The notes: generated by a model from the sequence alone, not told the origin. A stretch of DNA of 64,000 bases from Flectonema sp. DT1601 (GCA_964019425.1 OZ025834.1:316501-380500); one strand, 5' to 3'; shown: positions 20,239-32,075, counted from the stretch's first letter. Translations and numbers: made by a program.

Positions 20239-20653
20239 AAATTTAAAGAACTTTTATTTATGGAACAACGAACAGGCTTATCAAACTGTTAACTGATTGG
20301 TAGTTGCTAATTCATTAGTATCATTCTCCCTTATCACACTCCTTAATCATCTCCTAATTTCTCTGAGGACATCCGCAGAGCTTCATGGCTCGTAGGTAAC
20401 CCAGTGGTCTTTGGCCACCGTCCCTGTACTGATCCTTCGCTTTATATTAACTGTGTCTTGAGATTCCTCCAACGGACTCAGGACAGTTGCGCTTGTTTTT
20501 ACTTGTTTACTCTATCAAAAAATAAGAAGGGCAAGAATGCTCAGAATGAAAAAAAATAAAGTGGAAAGACAGGGGGGATGTGACTAAATAAATAAATAAA
20601 TAAAAAAAAGAACTTTTTTATTTATTTATTTATTTATTCCCCCCCCCCCCCCC
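20239..20653. other. Unassigned DNA ending in an AAAT/ATTT palindrome and a C-run
   Basis: Most of this stretch is unassigned. At 20,585-20,638 repeated AAAT units are followed by ATTT units, making a foldback. A run of 15 C (20,639-20,653) then abuts the first inverted element. Confidence 0.6.
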
Positions 20654-22630
20654 TAGGGGGGGGTACAAGCATCGATTTTACGGAGATTTTGGGCACTTTC
20701 GGTTTTTTTCCGGAGAACAAGTTTTTTGTGCACCCAAATTATGAAAACTGCAACATATACCCCAAAAATGGGGATTGCGATCCAAAGAAACAGTTCTTCG
20801 GCACTTTAGAGCAAGTCTTTGAAAAATCTCAAAAAGTGTGGACCGTGTGGTACCTGAGGGGGGTGAAAACAAGGGGTGTGTTAGGAGGGCTCACAAAAAT
20901 TACAAGTAATTCCGTGCATTGAGCAATCCATAACCAGGGTTTCCCTCCGAGTTGAGTGGGGGATGAAAAGGGAACCCAGTTTTTATTTTTATCGACCTGA
21001 TTTGAACCTTAATAATATGCTACACGAGACCCGGCGTGTTAATTCCCCCATGTCCGATGTTTAGGCTACTGGCCTTCTCTTGAGCATCTCATGTGCTCAG
21101 CTTTCGAAATTCGGCCCGAAGCTGTGCTTCTTTCTGTACAAGATAGACAGAGGACCAATCCTTGGATGCAGACGGCAGATTAGCATTAGACCTTGCTGTC
21201 TAGAGGTCTTCCCTGTGAGGACGGGGTGGTACGTTCAGCCCCTGTAGCGCCTCCTGTTGTGCTTGTTCTTGCCAATCTGAAGAGGGTCGGTGGTCCTACG
21301 TTGATGTGGTAGCCTTTGGAAGTCCGTGTGCCTCTGGAATATGTTGTACGTTATCAGTAGGGCAACATTCACGCCACTGGTTCCATCAGTTGACCAAGAA
21401 CTATCAACAACACTGAATAACCTCCCCATCCCTTGAGGGGTGCAGGATGACAACGAACACAACGGTTGTTAGCTTCATCCCACGAGCACGACGGGCACTA
21501 GAGGAAGTATCATGCTGCAGCGATGTGACGGAGGGTGAGGAGGAAGCTGCTGCTTCAAGAAGTCAGGTCACCGACAGATCACCTGTGAATCCATCAACAA
21601 GTCGGACTGTCCTTCGAGATATAATTGGTGACTTCGACCCGCTTCCCTTCTGTCTGCGCACCTGCGACAGCTTCAACTATGTCACTCACTCAGGACTTTG
21701 TTGGATGTCTCTGCGGCGATCCCTTCTTGCCGCAATATCTGCAGTGTTGTTACGACTCCAAGACTCCAGGAGTATATCTCCCTCGTTTGGGTACAGTTGC
21801 AAGCGGGTGTGTCTTTCGTACTTCTCCTTATGCTGCATATACTAGAGTGTCTTGTATGCCCTGCTGGTGAGTATGGTTGGGTCTTAAGTGATGCCTTGAA
21901 CGGCTTTTTGGATAGGGCATGTTGCCCTATGTCGCTGCTGCTTATCTATGGCACTGCTATTTGACGCACTACCACTACAGCTGTCTTCAGGATTATCCCT
22001 GTTTGGGGTACTGACGTGGCGCTTTCTCCATTCTGTGAGCCTTCTGTGATCACGATTCAGATACTGGACGTTTCTGGACCCCTTTCTCGCGCGTATCTTG
22101 CTTCTGACTGTCCAAGTGTTGTTGCGTGACTTCAGAGATGCCTCGGGTGGTGTTTTCATGCACTCTGGGATCAATGCTCTCCTCCGCAGAATGACTTTGT
22201 GAGCTGCCCTGCAGAACGTTGTTTTCCGCTGCGTTATCCTGCCCATGAGCCTCGTGGCCTCAAGCATGGCCGAGCGAGAGCGCTGTTCTTTTTCGTGGCG
22301 TGTTCTTGAGGCGGAAACTGATACGTAAATGGTATATTAGCAAACTGCGCATACAGGGGCACACCAAGACTCGCCTCTTCTCATTGTAAAAAAAAATTAT
22401 TTGAAGGTGCATTTCACAGGCCTCAAAATTGGACCCCCAGGTACCACACGGTCCACACTTTTTGAGATTTTTCATTCCTTTGCCGAAATCAGCCAAATCG
22501 AGGTTTTTTCGGCCCCGAAATCACATTTTTGGGGGTTCTGATGGGGTCCTGGGTATTTTTTGCCCCCGGGAAGGTTATATTTACCAAAATTCGGAAAAAG
22601 TACTTTATCGACAGCTTGTACCCCCCCCTA
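20654..22630 (+). mobile_element. TIR element of poly-C-flanked family, copy 1
   Basis: The element begins TAGGGGGGGGTACAAGC and ends GCTTGTACCCCCCCCTA, 1,977 bp. The inner terminal regions also share inverted blocks, for example AAAAAGTGTGGACCGTGTGG at about 20,833 and its complement at about 22,445. Both outer flanks are C-runs, so insertion into or duplication of poly-C is likely. Frames of 80-130 codons on both strands (for example 21,447-21,845 plus and 21,884-22,267 minus) recur in copy 2, but I recognise no transposase. It is probably non-autonomous or decayed. Confidence 0.75.
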
Positions 22631-22659
22631 CCCCCCCCCCCCCCCCCCCCCCCCCCCCC

Positions 22660-24642
22660 TAGGGGGGGGTACAAGCTGTCGATAAAGTACTTTTTCCGAA
22701 TTTTGGTAAATATAACCTTCCCGGGGGCAAAAAATACCCAGGACCCCATCAGAACCCCCAAAAATGTGATTTCGGGGCCGAAAAAACCTCGATTTGGCTG
22801 ATTTCGGCAAAGGAATGAAAAATCTCAAAAAGTGTGGACCGTGTGGTACCTGGGGGTCCAATTTTGAGGCCTGTGAAATGCACCTTCAAATAATTTTTTT
22901 TTACAATGAGAAGAGGTGAGTCTTGGTGTGCCCCTGTATGCGCAGTTTGCTAATATACCATTTCCGTATCAGTTTCCACCTCAAGAACGCGCCACGAAAA
23001 AGAACAGCGCTCTCGCTCGGCCATGCTTGAGGTCACGAGGCTCACGGGCAGGATAACGCAGCGGAAAACGACGTTCTGCAGGGCAGCTCACAAAGTCATT
23101 CTGCGGAGGAGAGCATTGATCCCAGAGTGCATGAAAACACCTCCCGAGGCATCTCTGAAGTCACTCAACAGCACTTGGACAGTTAGAAGTAAGATACGCG
23201 TGAGAAAGGGGTCAAGAAACGTCCAGTATCTGAATCGTGATCACAGAAGGCTCACAGAAGGCTCACAGAATGGAGAAAGCGCCACGTCAGTACCCCAAAC
23301 AGGGATAATCCTGAAGACAGCTGTAGTGGTAGTGCGTCAAATAGTAGTGCCATAGATAAGCAGCAGCGACATAGGGCAACATGCCCATCCAAAAAGCCGT
23401 TCAAGGCATCACTTAAGACCCAACCATGCTCACCAGCAGGGCATACAAGACACCCTAGTATATGCAGCATAAGGAGAAGTACGGAAGACACACCCGCTTG
23501 CAACTGTACCCAAACGAGGGGGATATACTCCTGGAGTCTTGGAGTCGTAACACTGCAGATATTGCGGCAACAAGGGATCGGCGCAGAGAGATCCAACTAA
23601 GCCCTGGGTGAGTGACACAGTTGAAGCTGTCGCAGGTGCACAGACAGAAGGGAAGCGGGTCGAAGTCACCAATTATATCTTGAAGGACAGTCCGACTTGT
23701 TGATGGATTCACAGGTGATCTGTCGGTGACCTGACTTCTTGAAGCAGCAGCTTCCTCCTCACCCTCCGTCACATCGCTGCAGCATGATACTTCCTCTAGT
23801 GCCCGTCGTGCTCGTGGGATGAAGCTAACAACCGTTGTGTTCGTTGTCATCCTGCACCCCTCAAGGGATGGGGAGGTTATTCAGTGCTGTTGATAGTTCT
23901 TAGTCAACTGATGGAACCAGTGGCGTGAATGCTGCCCTACTGATAACGTACAACATATTCCAGAGGCACACGGGCTTCCAAAGGCTACCACATCAACGCA
24001 GGACCACCGACCCTCTTCAGATTGGCAAGAACAAGCACGACAGGAGGCGCTACAGGGCTGAACGTACCACTCCGTCCTCACGGGGAAGACCTCTAGACGG
24101 CAAGGCCTAATGTTAATCTGCCATCCGCATCCAAGGATTGGTCCTCCGTCTATCTTGTACAGAAAGAAGCACAGCTTCGAGCCGAATTTCGAAAGCTGAG
24201 CACATGGGATGTTCAAGAGAAGGCGAGTAGCCTAAACATCGGACATGGGGGAATTAACACGCCGGGTCTCGTGTAGCATTTTATTAAGGTTCAAATCAGG
24301 TCGATAAAAATAAAAATTGGGTTCCCATTTCATCTCCCACTCAACTCAGAGGGAAACCCTGGTTATGGATTGCCCAATGCACGGAATTACTTATAATTTT
24401 TGTGAGCCCTCCTAATACACCCCTTGTTTTCACCCCCCTCAGGTACCACACGGTCCACACTTTTTGAGATTTTTCAAAGACTTGCTCTAAAGTGCCGAAG
24501 AACTGTTTCTTTGGATCGCAATCCCCATTTTTGGGGTATATGTTGCAGTTCTCATAATTTAGGTGCACAAAAAACTTGTTCTCCGTAAAAAAACCGAAAG
24601 TGCCCAAAATCTCCGTAAAATCGATGCTTGTACCCCCCCCTA
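22660..24642 (-). mobile_element. TIR element of poly-C-flanked family, copy 2 (inverted)
   Basis: This 1,983-bp element is the near-identical inverse of copy 1, sharing termini, subterminal blocks and the same small frames. The copies are separated by 29 C (22,631-22,659), and a C-run of about 20 follows at 24,643-24,662. Together they form a ~4 kb inverted repeat. A few substitutions and small indels separate the arms, so they are separate insertions or an inverted duplication, not an exact assembly artefact. Confidence 0.75.
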
Positions 24643-24662
24643 CCCCCCCCCCCCCCCCCCCC

Positions 24663-24882
24663 GATTAGGTTCTTCCTACTACCGCAATATTGGGGACCCA
24701 GAAGAGTCACCCGGTACTCTTTGAGTGTCTACCTATAGGTGGTCTGATGGACTTGCTAACTAACTAACTAATTAATGATACTAACTAACTTCCCTGTCAT
24801 GTTAGGTGAGTGGTTAAATTTTTTGTGATGAGTTGGCGATTTCGCAAACTATTTTTGTGGAATTGGCGTTTTCCCAAAAAGG
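24663..24882. mobile_element. Spacer with a GGGAAAAC-family transposon end
   Basis: An ACTA-type microsatellite occupies about 24,757-24,790. The segment ~24,800-24,874, read on the minus strand, begins GGGAAAACGCCAATTCCAC and matches the end at 30,845 over roughly 100 bp. It also resembles the TIRs of the element at 60,909-62,273. It is a single transposon end whose partner is not obvious. Confidence 0.6.
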
Positions 24883-24986
24883 TAGGGTTGCAACAGCATC
24901 CGAGTGCGTAAAATTCAAAGTAATTCGTAATTTTACAGCAAACGCGGACAGGAGAAAAATATGCCAGTGGTGTTAAAAAAGCGAGG
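24883..24986 (+). mobile_element. Candidate 5' terminus of the hAT element
   Basis: TAGGGTTGCAAC at 24,883 has the look of a hAT terminal repeat and lies just upstream of the transposase gene. The matching 3' terminus is not visible because the right side has been disrupted, so the assignment is tentative. Confidence 0.4.
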
Positions 24987-26324
24987 ATGTACATCCCCTC
25001 CTCCGACTCTGACATTAGTAGTAGCAGCGAGATATCCTCAGAAAAAGCTGCGAAGCAGCCTGCAGGTGCGAAGAGGGTTGGGAGGCCTCTGGGTAGCAAG
25101 AACAAGACGTCAGCTAAGAAGGATGCGAAGAAAGTCGTGGCCAACCTCGCAGAGTCGGGGGATAAAAATGACCCGACGAAGCAAAAGGTCAAGCGACACA
25201 GACCACACCGATCTAGTATCACCCCTGCCTCATTTGCGGATGAATATCCGCAGCTCATGGAAAGTGGCTTGCAGCTGAAGAAGTTCGGTAAGATTCCAAA
25301 GACGTGGAGGGATAGGTTGACGAAGGAATCAACAGACGTCGCTTGGAATCTGAATGACGACGTCCTCTGGGATTACTGGTGTCAGATACCTCATGGCACA
25401 AACGGTGTGGATCCTTTCAATGTGTCGAAGCACTGCAATACCAGCAAGCACAAAGGAAAAAAGCCCTTGAGCGGTCAGATGAGCCTAACCGGTGCAACTG
25501 AAACTGAATCTGCTGGTGTTATTAGCAAGCTGTTCTCGCCAACCGAGAGGAGTGAGCGGTTCGCGCGTGCAGCGGCGTATGGTGCCGCTACAGATGGAGT
25601 GGCAGCATGGTTTGCCATGTTTATCAGGACAACTTACGACCCTAAGTTTCCTTTGCACAATAGGATTTCGAAGTTGTTCCCGCGAGTAGCTGAGAAGGAT
25701 CAGCAAATCGTTAAGAAGAAACTTGCATCCTCGCACGGTTTCTGTCTTGATGGCGTTACTGCAATGCGCCATCAAGTAATTGGTGCCAGACTGTTGCCGT
25801 CAGATGTGTATCTAAATACGTGGTGGGTGGAGGGGGGAGAGACCGTCTGCCAAAAGGTAATCCGTGATGTGTTGGTAAGTATTCACAAGATGTACCCAAA
25901 GTTTGTGTTTGCAGTGGTCGATCGGGCAAGCTCGAACCTCAAAGGGATTCAGGAGGTGATTAAGGGGGAGGAGGAGGGGGACGATCCGATCCGGTGGCTT
26001 ATTATTCACTGCTTCACCCACGCGTTTGCGACAGTGATTAAGGAAACCCTCACGAGGGAGTTCCCCCCCATGATGGAATTTCTGAAACTGTGTAGAAATA
26101 TGATGTACAATGCACCAACACGCCAGCAGAGGTACATGGACTTCCAGAAAGAAATCAACAATGGCACAAATGGGGCCTCACCACTCCTTGAGAGCTTCCG
26201 GAGCCTGCTGCAATCCCTGAAGCTAAAACTCATTTCGGTGGACGATGCATCCCAGATCTACAAGGAGCTGATTAGCGACGTGGATATGGCCCCCGCAGAA
26301 TGCACCTGGAAATTCAACTCAGTC
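24987..26324 (+). pseudogene. hAT transposase, N-terminal and central part
   Basis: From ATG 24,987 the frame has an acidic Ser-rich start, an AT-hook-like KRVGRPLGSKNK (residues ~29-40), a basic stretch, and then a region ending SKHCNTSKHKGKK that may be a degenerate BED-type finger. The RNase-H-like core follows: FCLDGVTAMRHQ, AVVDRASSNLKGI (a D at the usual VxDNAxN site) and HCFTHAFATVIKE. Coding similarity stops where a LINE-X fragment enters at 26,325. The catalytic glutamate/dimerisation part lies after the insertion. It cannot make a full protein as it stands. GC content is moderate, unlike the flanking AT-rich repeats. Confidence 0.75.
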
Positions 26325-27682
26325 CTTGTCAGTTTTGGCATCAAACTTGTAATGGTTTAATCATTACAGGTTATTTACTGAAATATTTGTTCTAAAAGTT
26401 GCTAAGTATTTCTCACTTAGAATTTTTTTTTATTTTTTTATTTTCAGCTTAATTAGCTACAAATTGTTTCTACTAAGTGTTTCTCACTTAGATTTTTTTT
26501 TTGCTTTTCAGCTCCTTAAAAGCTGCTAAGTGTTTCTGCTAAGTGTTTCTCACTTAGAATCTTATTGTTATGTTCGTTTTCTATCCCTTCTCCTATCCCT
26601 TTTGTTCAAAATAAGCGGGAGGAAATTCTCTCATTCACGCTAAGATGCACTCTGAACTTTGATTTTTTGATCTGAGTGTGAGGGAATGACCTGTTAGTGC
26701 ATTGGGCATAAGCTGGGCTGCAGTTTAGATGTCTTAGGTGTTAATAAGGGGTTCCTCTTAGCATTTTTCTTTGTTCCCACCTTATGATTTTCTTGAAGAA
26801 AAAAAATAGAAGTCATAATGGTGCTTCCCTCTGGAAGGGTTGTAAGCCATGGTGTCCAACTAAATTAAAGGACAAGTCTGGGATAATCCCTGCCAGAGGG
26901 GCGAGTATTCTACCATGGTTGAAATACTCTGGCAACTGATCTTCAATTTTATGTTGTTTGTTAGCTGCTGGTGTATCTTGATTATGTGTTGATACTTGCA
27001 TTTTCTTATTTGTAATCTTCTATTACAATTCTCTTTCTGTTCTGGTCTGTTACTTCATTTGTCTTGTTTAACTTCAGTTATATCCATTTTACTTTTTATT
27101 GTTTCCCATCTACTTTTTATTTTCTATTAGTTCTGGTCAGAAACTCCTGGGCAGCAAGAAGGAAAGTAGTTTAGTACTTCTGGGTGTTTGGCATCACCCC
27201 CCATAGTGAGCAAGTACAACAGGTAGCATTGGTAGTCTGTTGATCCTGAGTGATCCCAGCTACAGTTTTGTTTTTCTTTCTTTTTTTTAGAAGAAGATCA
27301 GGACATCCAAGCACTGCTGGATAGTTGCTGAATGCAGGGCCTGCCTGTGGCATTATAATAACAGGCTAAGTCATTTGTAGTTCATAGTTTACCTTTGATT
27401 TTATAACTTCACACAGGGTACTATGAACGATGAGAGATCCAGTGGGATCACTCAGGGTCTAGTAGAGACCACCAATGTTGTGCGTTGATAGGCAAGGTGA
27501 CCAACCTTGACATTCTTTCTTTTCTCTCCTGTTGTGACAAACACAAAATACACACACAGCTTACAGTGTGTTCTTTGTGTATGTTTTCTTCAGGTGTGAG
27601 TAGTTTTTTTGTTCTTGCTCTTCAGGGAGGGCCTTAGCCAAAAGCTAACAGTCCAAATCTCACCTGGAAATTCAACTCAGTC
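26325..27682 (+). mobile_element. LINE-X 5'-truncated copy inside the hAT gene
   Basis: A 22-bp direct repeat (starting CACCTGGAAATTC and ending CTCAGTC) lies at 26,303-26,324 and 27,661-27,682, as a LINE-style target-site duplication would. The left part has three CTAAGTGTTTCTCACTTAG-type hairpins (26,402-26,557). The middle matches 18,726-19,281. The right end, GGGAGGGCCTTAGCC through AAAGCTAACAGTCC, resembles the LINE-2 3' terminus and recurs on the minus strand at 55,640-55,705. No coding region remains. Confidence 0.65.
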
Positions 27683-28601
27683 GAATATACAAAGTGTCAT
27701 TGAGGAATTCAAGGAGGAAGAGTGCGTTCCTGCTAACCTGTTAATAAATAGTGGGGGTGTAAGATTCTCAAGTACCGCAAGGCTGCTTGAGCACCTCGCA
27801 CCTCGGCAACTCGCCTTCTGCGGGTTTATTGCCAGCGAGTGTGAACGTTTCGGCTCTTTGGCTTGTCCCTCTGCAAAGAAGTTGCTAGCACGCGTATCCA
27901 CAAAAGAGCAACGTGACGCCTTTTGGAGAGATATTCATCGTGTGCTCACCGTTATCGGCCCAGCAGTCGAATTGTTAGAAGTTCTGGCTGACAACAGAAC
28001 ATTCTTTGTGGATGAGCATTGGGTGGGGAGGTGGAGCCAAATGGTCAAAAAGACTGAGGAGCTACCAGCTACTATCCCCCATCTCATAAACAATCTCAAC
28101 GACCTGTATGGCTCGTGGAAGAACAGAGACCTATGGGAGATCTACGGTCTCTTCCATCCAGCGATCGCACGGGTGCGGGCCCTCAAGGCAGGCTCACTAC
28201 CCACTCTAGTCGAGCAGATAAAACAGGCGATATTGCCTATTTACACTGACGAGATGGGTTCCGAGTATGCCACCTGGATTCGAGATCCGAAGGTGAGTTC
28301 TCAGGTGTCCTCTGTCAAGGAGGCATGGCAAGATATTCCTCAAGATGACTATCCTTGTCTCAAGCCGCTTGTTCAAGCCCTGCTGAGCATCCCGCTGACG
28401 GTCACATCTGTAGATAGGGCCTTTTCTTCTCTGGATGTCATTGCATCCAACAAAAGGCGCAGGAAGCAGACTGTTGAAGGTTTGGCTCGTAGAGCACAGC
28501 TTTTTATCAACAAGGATATAGGCAATGTTCTCTCAAAGCATAGCAATGCTGACACTCAAGAGGAAGAGTACGGAACTTCCAGCGATGGGAGTATTAGTGA
28601 T
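27683..28601 (+). pseudogene. hAT transposase, C-terminal part
   Basis: The frame carries the hAT C-terminal dimerisation region: DYPCLKPLVQALLSIPLT, then SVDRAFSSLDVIASNKRRR, matching the IPxTSxxxERxFS pattern of the family. It is the continuation of the 24,987 gene, but its frame does not join directly with the upstream part across the duplicated 22 bp. The natural C-terminus is overwritten by a minus-strand LINE-2 copy at 28,602, so the last codons and stop are not original. Confidence 0.75.
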
Positions 28602-29506
28602 GAATTTCGATAAAGTGGGAAGTAACGGACTGGGAGCTTTTGGCTCCTGCCCTATTCCCGATGTAAACTTTCTTTTTATTTTTATTTTTTTTAACAGGCC
28701 CAAAGGGCGACAATGATGGTTGCTGACCAAGGAATAATATTCAAATGAATTTTCGTTTCAAAGAAACGAACAGAATTAAGAGAGAGGCAGAGAAAAAAAA
28801 GAAAAAAAAGAAAGAAAAGAAAAAAGAAAAAAAATATGAAGAGGAAATAATCAAACATGAAAAAAAAAAAAAAAAAAATATATAAATAAAAAAACGTTGT
28901 ATGAAAAAGGAAAAAAAAAAATAAAGACCAGAAAAGGAAAGAGAAAATGAAAAGGTATAATATTATTGTGGGGATATGAGGGATAGCAGGGAGATGCTCT
29001 TTTTTATTATTTTTTTTTTTTTTATTTTTTTTTTTTTTTATTTATTATTTAAAAAAAAAGGAAACAATCAGTTTAGTGTCTCGATCAGGACGGAAAATAG
29101 AAATTAATCGACATAGTCGATCGATAGAAAAAAAAACAATGATAACATTGTTTATTCTTTTTTTTTTTTTTTTTTTTTTTTAAATCCTTTTAATTATTTT
29201 AAAGAAAAAACTTCCGTTTAGCGTCTTGACCAGGACAGAAAATAGAAAGTAATCGACATAGTCGATCGATAAAAAAAAAACAATGATAACATTGTTTATT
29301 CCTTTTTTTTTTTTTTTTTTTTTTTTAACTTTTTATTTATTTCTTAAAGAAAAAACAATCAGTTTAGCGTCCTGACCAGGACGGAAAATAGAAAGTAATC
29401 GACATAGTCGATCGATAAAAAAAACAATGATAACATTGTTTATTCCTTTTTTTTTTTTTTTTTTTTATTTATCTTTTTATTTATTTTTTAAAGAAAAAAC
29501 AATCAG
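28602..29506 (-). mobile_element. LINE-2 3'-end copy B with inverted array units
   Basis: Minus-strand copy with the standard LINE-2 3' terminus at 28,602. It extends through the CTCTCTTAATTC, AAAACATACAACG-type and GAGCATCTCCC landmarks into four partial units of the tandem array (29,058-29,506, inverted relative to the main arrays). It is inserted at the 3' end of the hAT coding region. Confidence 0.8.
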
Positions 29507-29700
29507 ACAAACTAACGCTGGTTCGTTCATCATGGGATTCCTTTTATCAGAGTTTGTTTTATTTTGTCAATGTTTTCCTGTTAGCTACAAGAAACTCTGT
29601 ATCTGCAGCAACAGCCCTACCGTGTAAAAAAGAAAACTATCATCCCTGTATCACTCACAGCATCCCGTACTACCCAGCTTGGAATTGGAATAGACCGCAT
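29507..29700. other. Short unassigned segment
   Basis: Unique-looking DNA separates two LINE-2 fragments. No feature was recognised. Confidence 0.4.
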
Positions 29701-29963
29701 GAATTTCGATAAAGTGGGAAGTAACGGACTGGGAGCTTTTGGCTCCTGCCCTATTCCCGATGTAAACTTTCTTTTTATTTTTATTTTTTTTAACAGGCCC
29801 AAAGGGCGACAATGATGGTTGCTGACCAAGGAATAATATTCAAATGAATTTTCGTTTCAAAGAAACGAACAGAATTAAGAGAGAGGCAGAGAAAAAAAAA
29901 AATAAAAAGAAAGAAAAGAAAAGAAAAGAAAAAAAAAAATTGAAGAGGAAATAATCAAACATG

Positions 29964-29994
<31 letters not shown>

Positions 29995-30185
29995 AATAAA
30001 AAACGTTGTATGAAAAAGGAAAAAAAAGAAAAAAAAAGACCAGAAAAGGAAAGAGAAAATGAAAAGGTATAATATTATTGTGGGGATATGAGGGATAGCA
30101 GGGAGATGCTCTTTTTTTTTTTTTTTTTTTTTTCTTATTTATTATTTAAAAAAAGGAAACAATCAGTTTAGCGTCTCGATCAGGA
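29701..30185 (-). mobile_element. LINE-2 3'-end copy C, 5'-truncated
   Basis: The same 3' terminus and downstream landmarks as copy B are present. It is truncated within the first array unit, about 485 bp in. Confidence 0.8.
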
Positions 30186-30386
30186 GGTCATCACACATTA
30201 CTTTCATTTTTCTCTCAGAACAAGAACAACTATTTGTTGTGGCTGGTCTTCACGGTACCTTGTGAGAAAAAAAAGAAGTTTACTGGTGGCAAGTAAACTG
30301 ATGTCCCGGAGACGTATTTGATCGGGCGAACCCGAGAAAAATCAAATAAGATGCGATTCGACCCTCGCTGAGGGCAGGGGTGTGTC
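30186..30386. other. Short unassigned segment
   Basis: Mixed-composition DNA lies between two LINE-2 copies. No coding frame or repeat was recognised. Confidence 0.4.
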
Positions 30387-30844
30387 GAATTCGATAGAGT
30401 GGGAAGTAACGGACTGGGAACTTTTGGCTCCTGCCCTATTCCCGATGTAAACTTTCTTTTTATTTTTTTTTTATTTTAACAGGCCCAGAGGGCGACAATG
30501 ACTGTTGCTGACCAAGGAATAATAAATGAGCTCGGCATTATATTAAATTTAATTAAAAAAGCGCCCTACGCGCCCTCCAGCGCCCTATTTTGGCCCTATT
30601 TTGGCCCTATAATGGCCCTATTTTGGCCCTACAAATTTTTGTGGCTGATTTTCACCAGGCGCCCTCCAAATTTGGAGGGCACTTCCATCTATGATATATA
30701 TAAATAAAAAACGTTGTATGAAAAAGGAAAAAAAAGAAAAAAAAAGACCAGAAAAGGAAAGAGAAAATGAAAAGGTATAATATTATTGTGGGGATATGAG
30801 GGATAGCAGGGAGATGCTCTTTTTTTTTTTTTTTTTTTTCTTAT
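30387..30844 (-). mobile_element. LINE-2 3'-end copy D, rearranged
   Basis: The terminus is slightly diverged (GAATTCGATAGAGTGGG in plus orientation). The middle of the copy is replaced by the GCGCCCT-type element at about 30,545-30,700. After it the LINE-2 sequence resumes (ATAAATAAAAAACGTTG) and stops at a GGGAAAAC-family transposon end. Confidence 0.7.
30545..30700. mobile_element. Small GCGCCCT-rich MITE-like element
   Basis: About 150 bp is bounded by AAGCGCCCTA and AGGGCACTTCCATCTATGAT. The interior repeats GGCCCTATTTT four times, and CTCCAAATTTGGAG forms a palindrome near the right side. The related copy is at about 19,938-20,035. No coding capacity. Confidence 0.6.
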
Positions 30845-30996
30845 TGGGAAAACCCCTAATTCCACAAAAATAGTTTGCGAAATCGCCAACTCATCACAAA
30901 AATTTTAACCGCTCGAAACAACCCAACATGACGGGAAAGATTTCAAAAAAAAAAAAATTTCAGAATTTTCTGAGCTCCGGTGGTCTAAAAACTAAA
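30845..30996 (+). mobile_element. GGGAAAAC-family transposon end plus SINE scrap
   Basis: This starts GGGAAAACCCCTAATTCCAC and shares ~100 bp with the end at 24,800-24,874. After an A-run it carries GAGCTCCGGTGGTCTAAAAAC, resembling the tRNA-like head at 20,164-20,238, and then meets a LINE-2 fragment. Confidence 0.55.
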
Positions 30997-31670
30997 AGCT
31001 TCATGGGCAGAAGGTTTGAGTCCGCCAGACACAGAAGAACATGAGGAAAATGAAACTCCGCCGAGAAAGTCTGAGCGTTCAACTCTGAAAAAACGAACCC
31101 CTCCATCAAGATATCGTTACAAACGAAGGAGATGTTCTGCTGATGACGTTCACGGTGACTCCACCCCCTTGTAATTCTCTTTTTCCTTACTTTCACATCA
31201 CTTTGTTTATTTAGTTTTTTAGCTTATTTATTATTTATTGTTCGTTTTTGTTTGTATTATTTTATCGATATGTTTATGTCCGTCAGATCATAACGTTAAT
31301 CAGGTTAATTGTTAATTGTTAATTATAAATGGTCTAAACCCCAATCCAAGTTCCCAAGGCTTGGCATAGATTTGAGTGACGCCTTACTGGCCTCCTCATC
31401 CTCTATGAGTGGTGAGGGGGCCAGCAATGGTTTTTTTTTTTTTTTTTTCTCTTATTTCTTTTTTTCTTTTTCTTTTACTCTAATATGAAATATTTTTGAA
31501 CAAAATGTGATTATTAATTTAAAAAAAAAAAAAAAAATAATAATGTAAATGAATAAAAAAAAAAAAAAAACATGCCTTGGGAATACAATCAAAGCCCCAA
31601 TTAATCGGTCCTTTCTTTTTCCTTCTTGTCAAGTGATCGCTCCACTCGACGATCACCAAAACCGATTGTA

Positions 31671-32075
31671 TTTATATCTGTTCTTTTCTCAACGATCGGC
31701 TATACCGACCATTTTTTTTTTTATAAATAATTGTTTTCTTCTTCTCGACGATCAGTTCCAATTGATCGACCTTTTTTTTTTTTTTCCTTTATTCCTTCCA
31801 TCCCTCCCGCTCCCCTAATTTTAAATAAAAACAAGATCAGCTCAGCTTGATCGTTAATCTTTTTTTCTTTTTTTAATTTAAACTGATTGTATTTATATCT
31901 GTTTATTTTTCTCAACGATCGGCTATACCGACCAACCTTTAAAATAATTTCTTCTTCTCGACGATCAGATCCAAATGATCAACCTTTTCTTTTTTTTTCC
32001 TCTATTCCTTCCATCCCTCCCGCTCCCCTATTTGTAATAAAAACAAGATCAGCTCAGCTTGATCGTTAATTTTTT
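31671..32075 (+). repeat. Two-copy ~212-bp tandem duplication in the LINE-2 3' UTR
   Basis: Each unit has GATTGTATTTATATCTG, CAACGATCGGCTATACCGAC, CGACGATCAG and CTCCCGCTCCCC in the same order. Hairpins such as GATCAGCTCAGCTTGATC recur. The same pair occurs at 56,160-56,565. Confidence 0.75.

Noticed and set aside
22489-22801. Mirror-image 90-codon frames on both strands at the centre of the inverted pair
   Set aside because: They encode Gly or Pro runs from poly-C/G and repeat the TIRs, so they are structural shadows.
30997-31173. A small host gene on either strand
   Set aside because: It is the 5'-truncated end of the LINE-2 coiled-coil ORF, matching 54,480-54,652.
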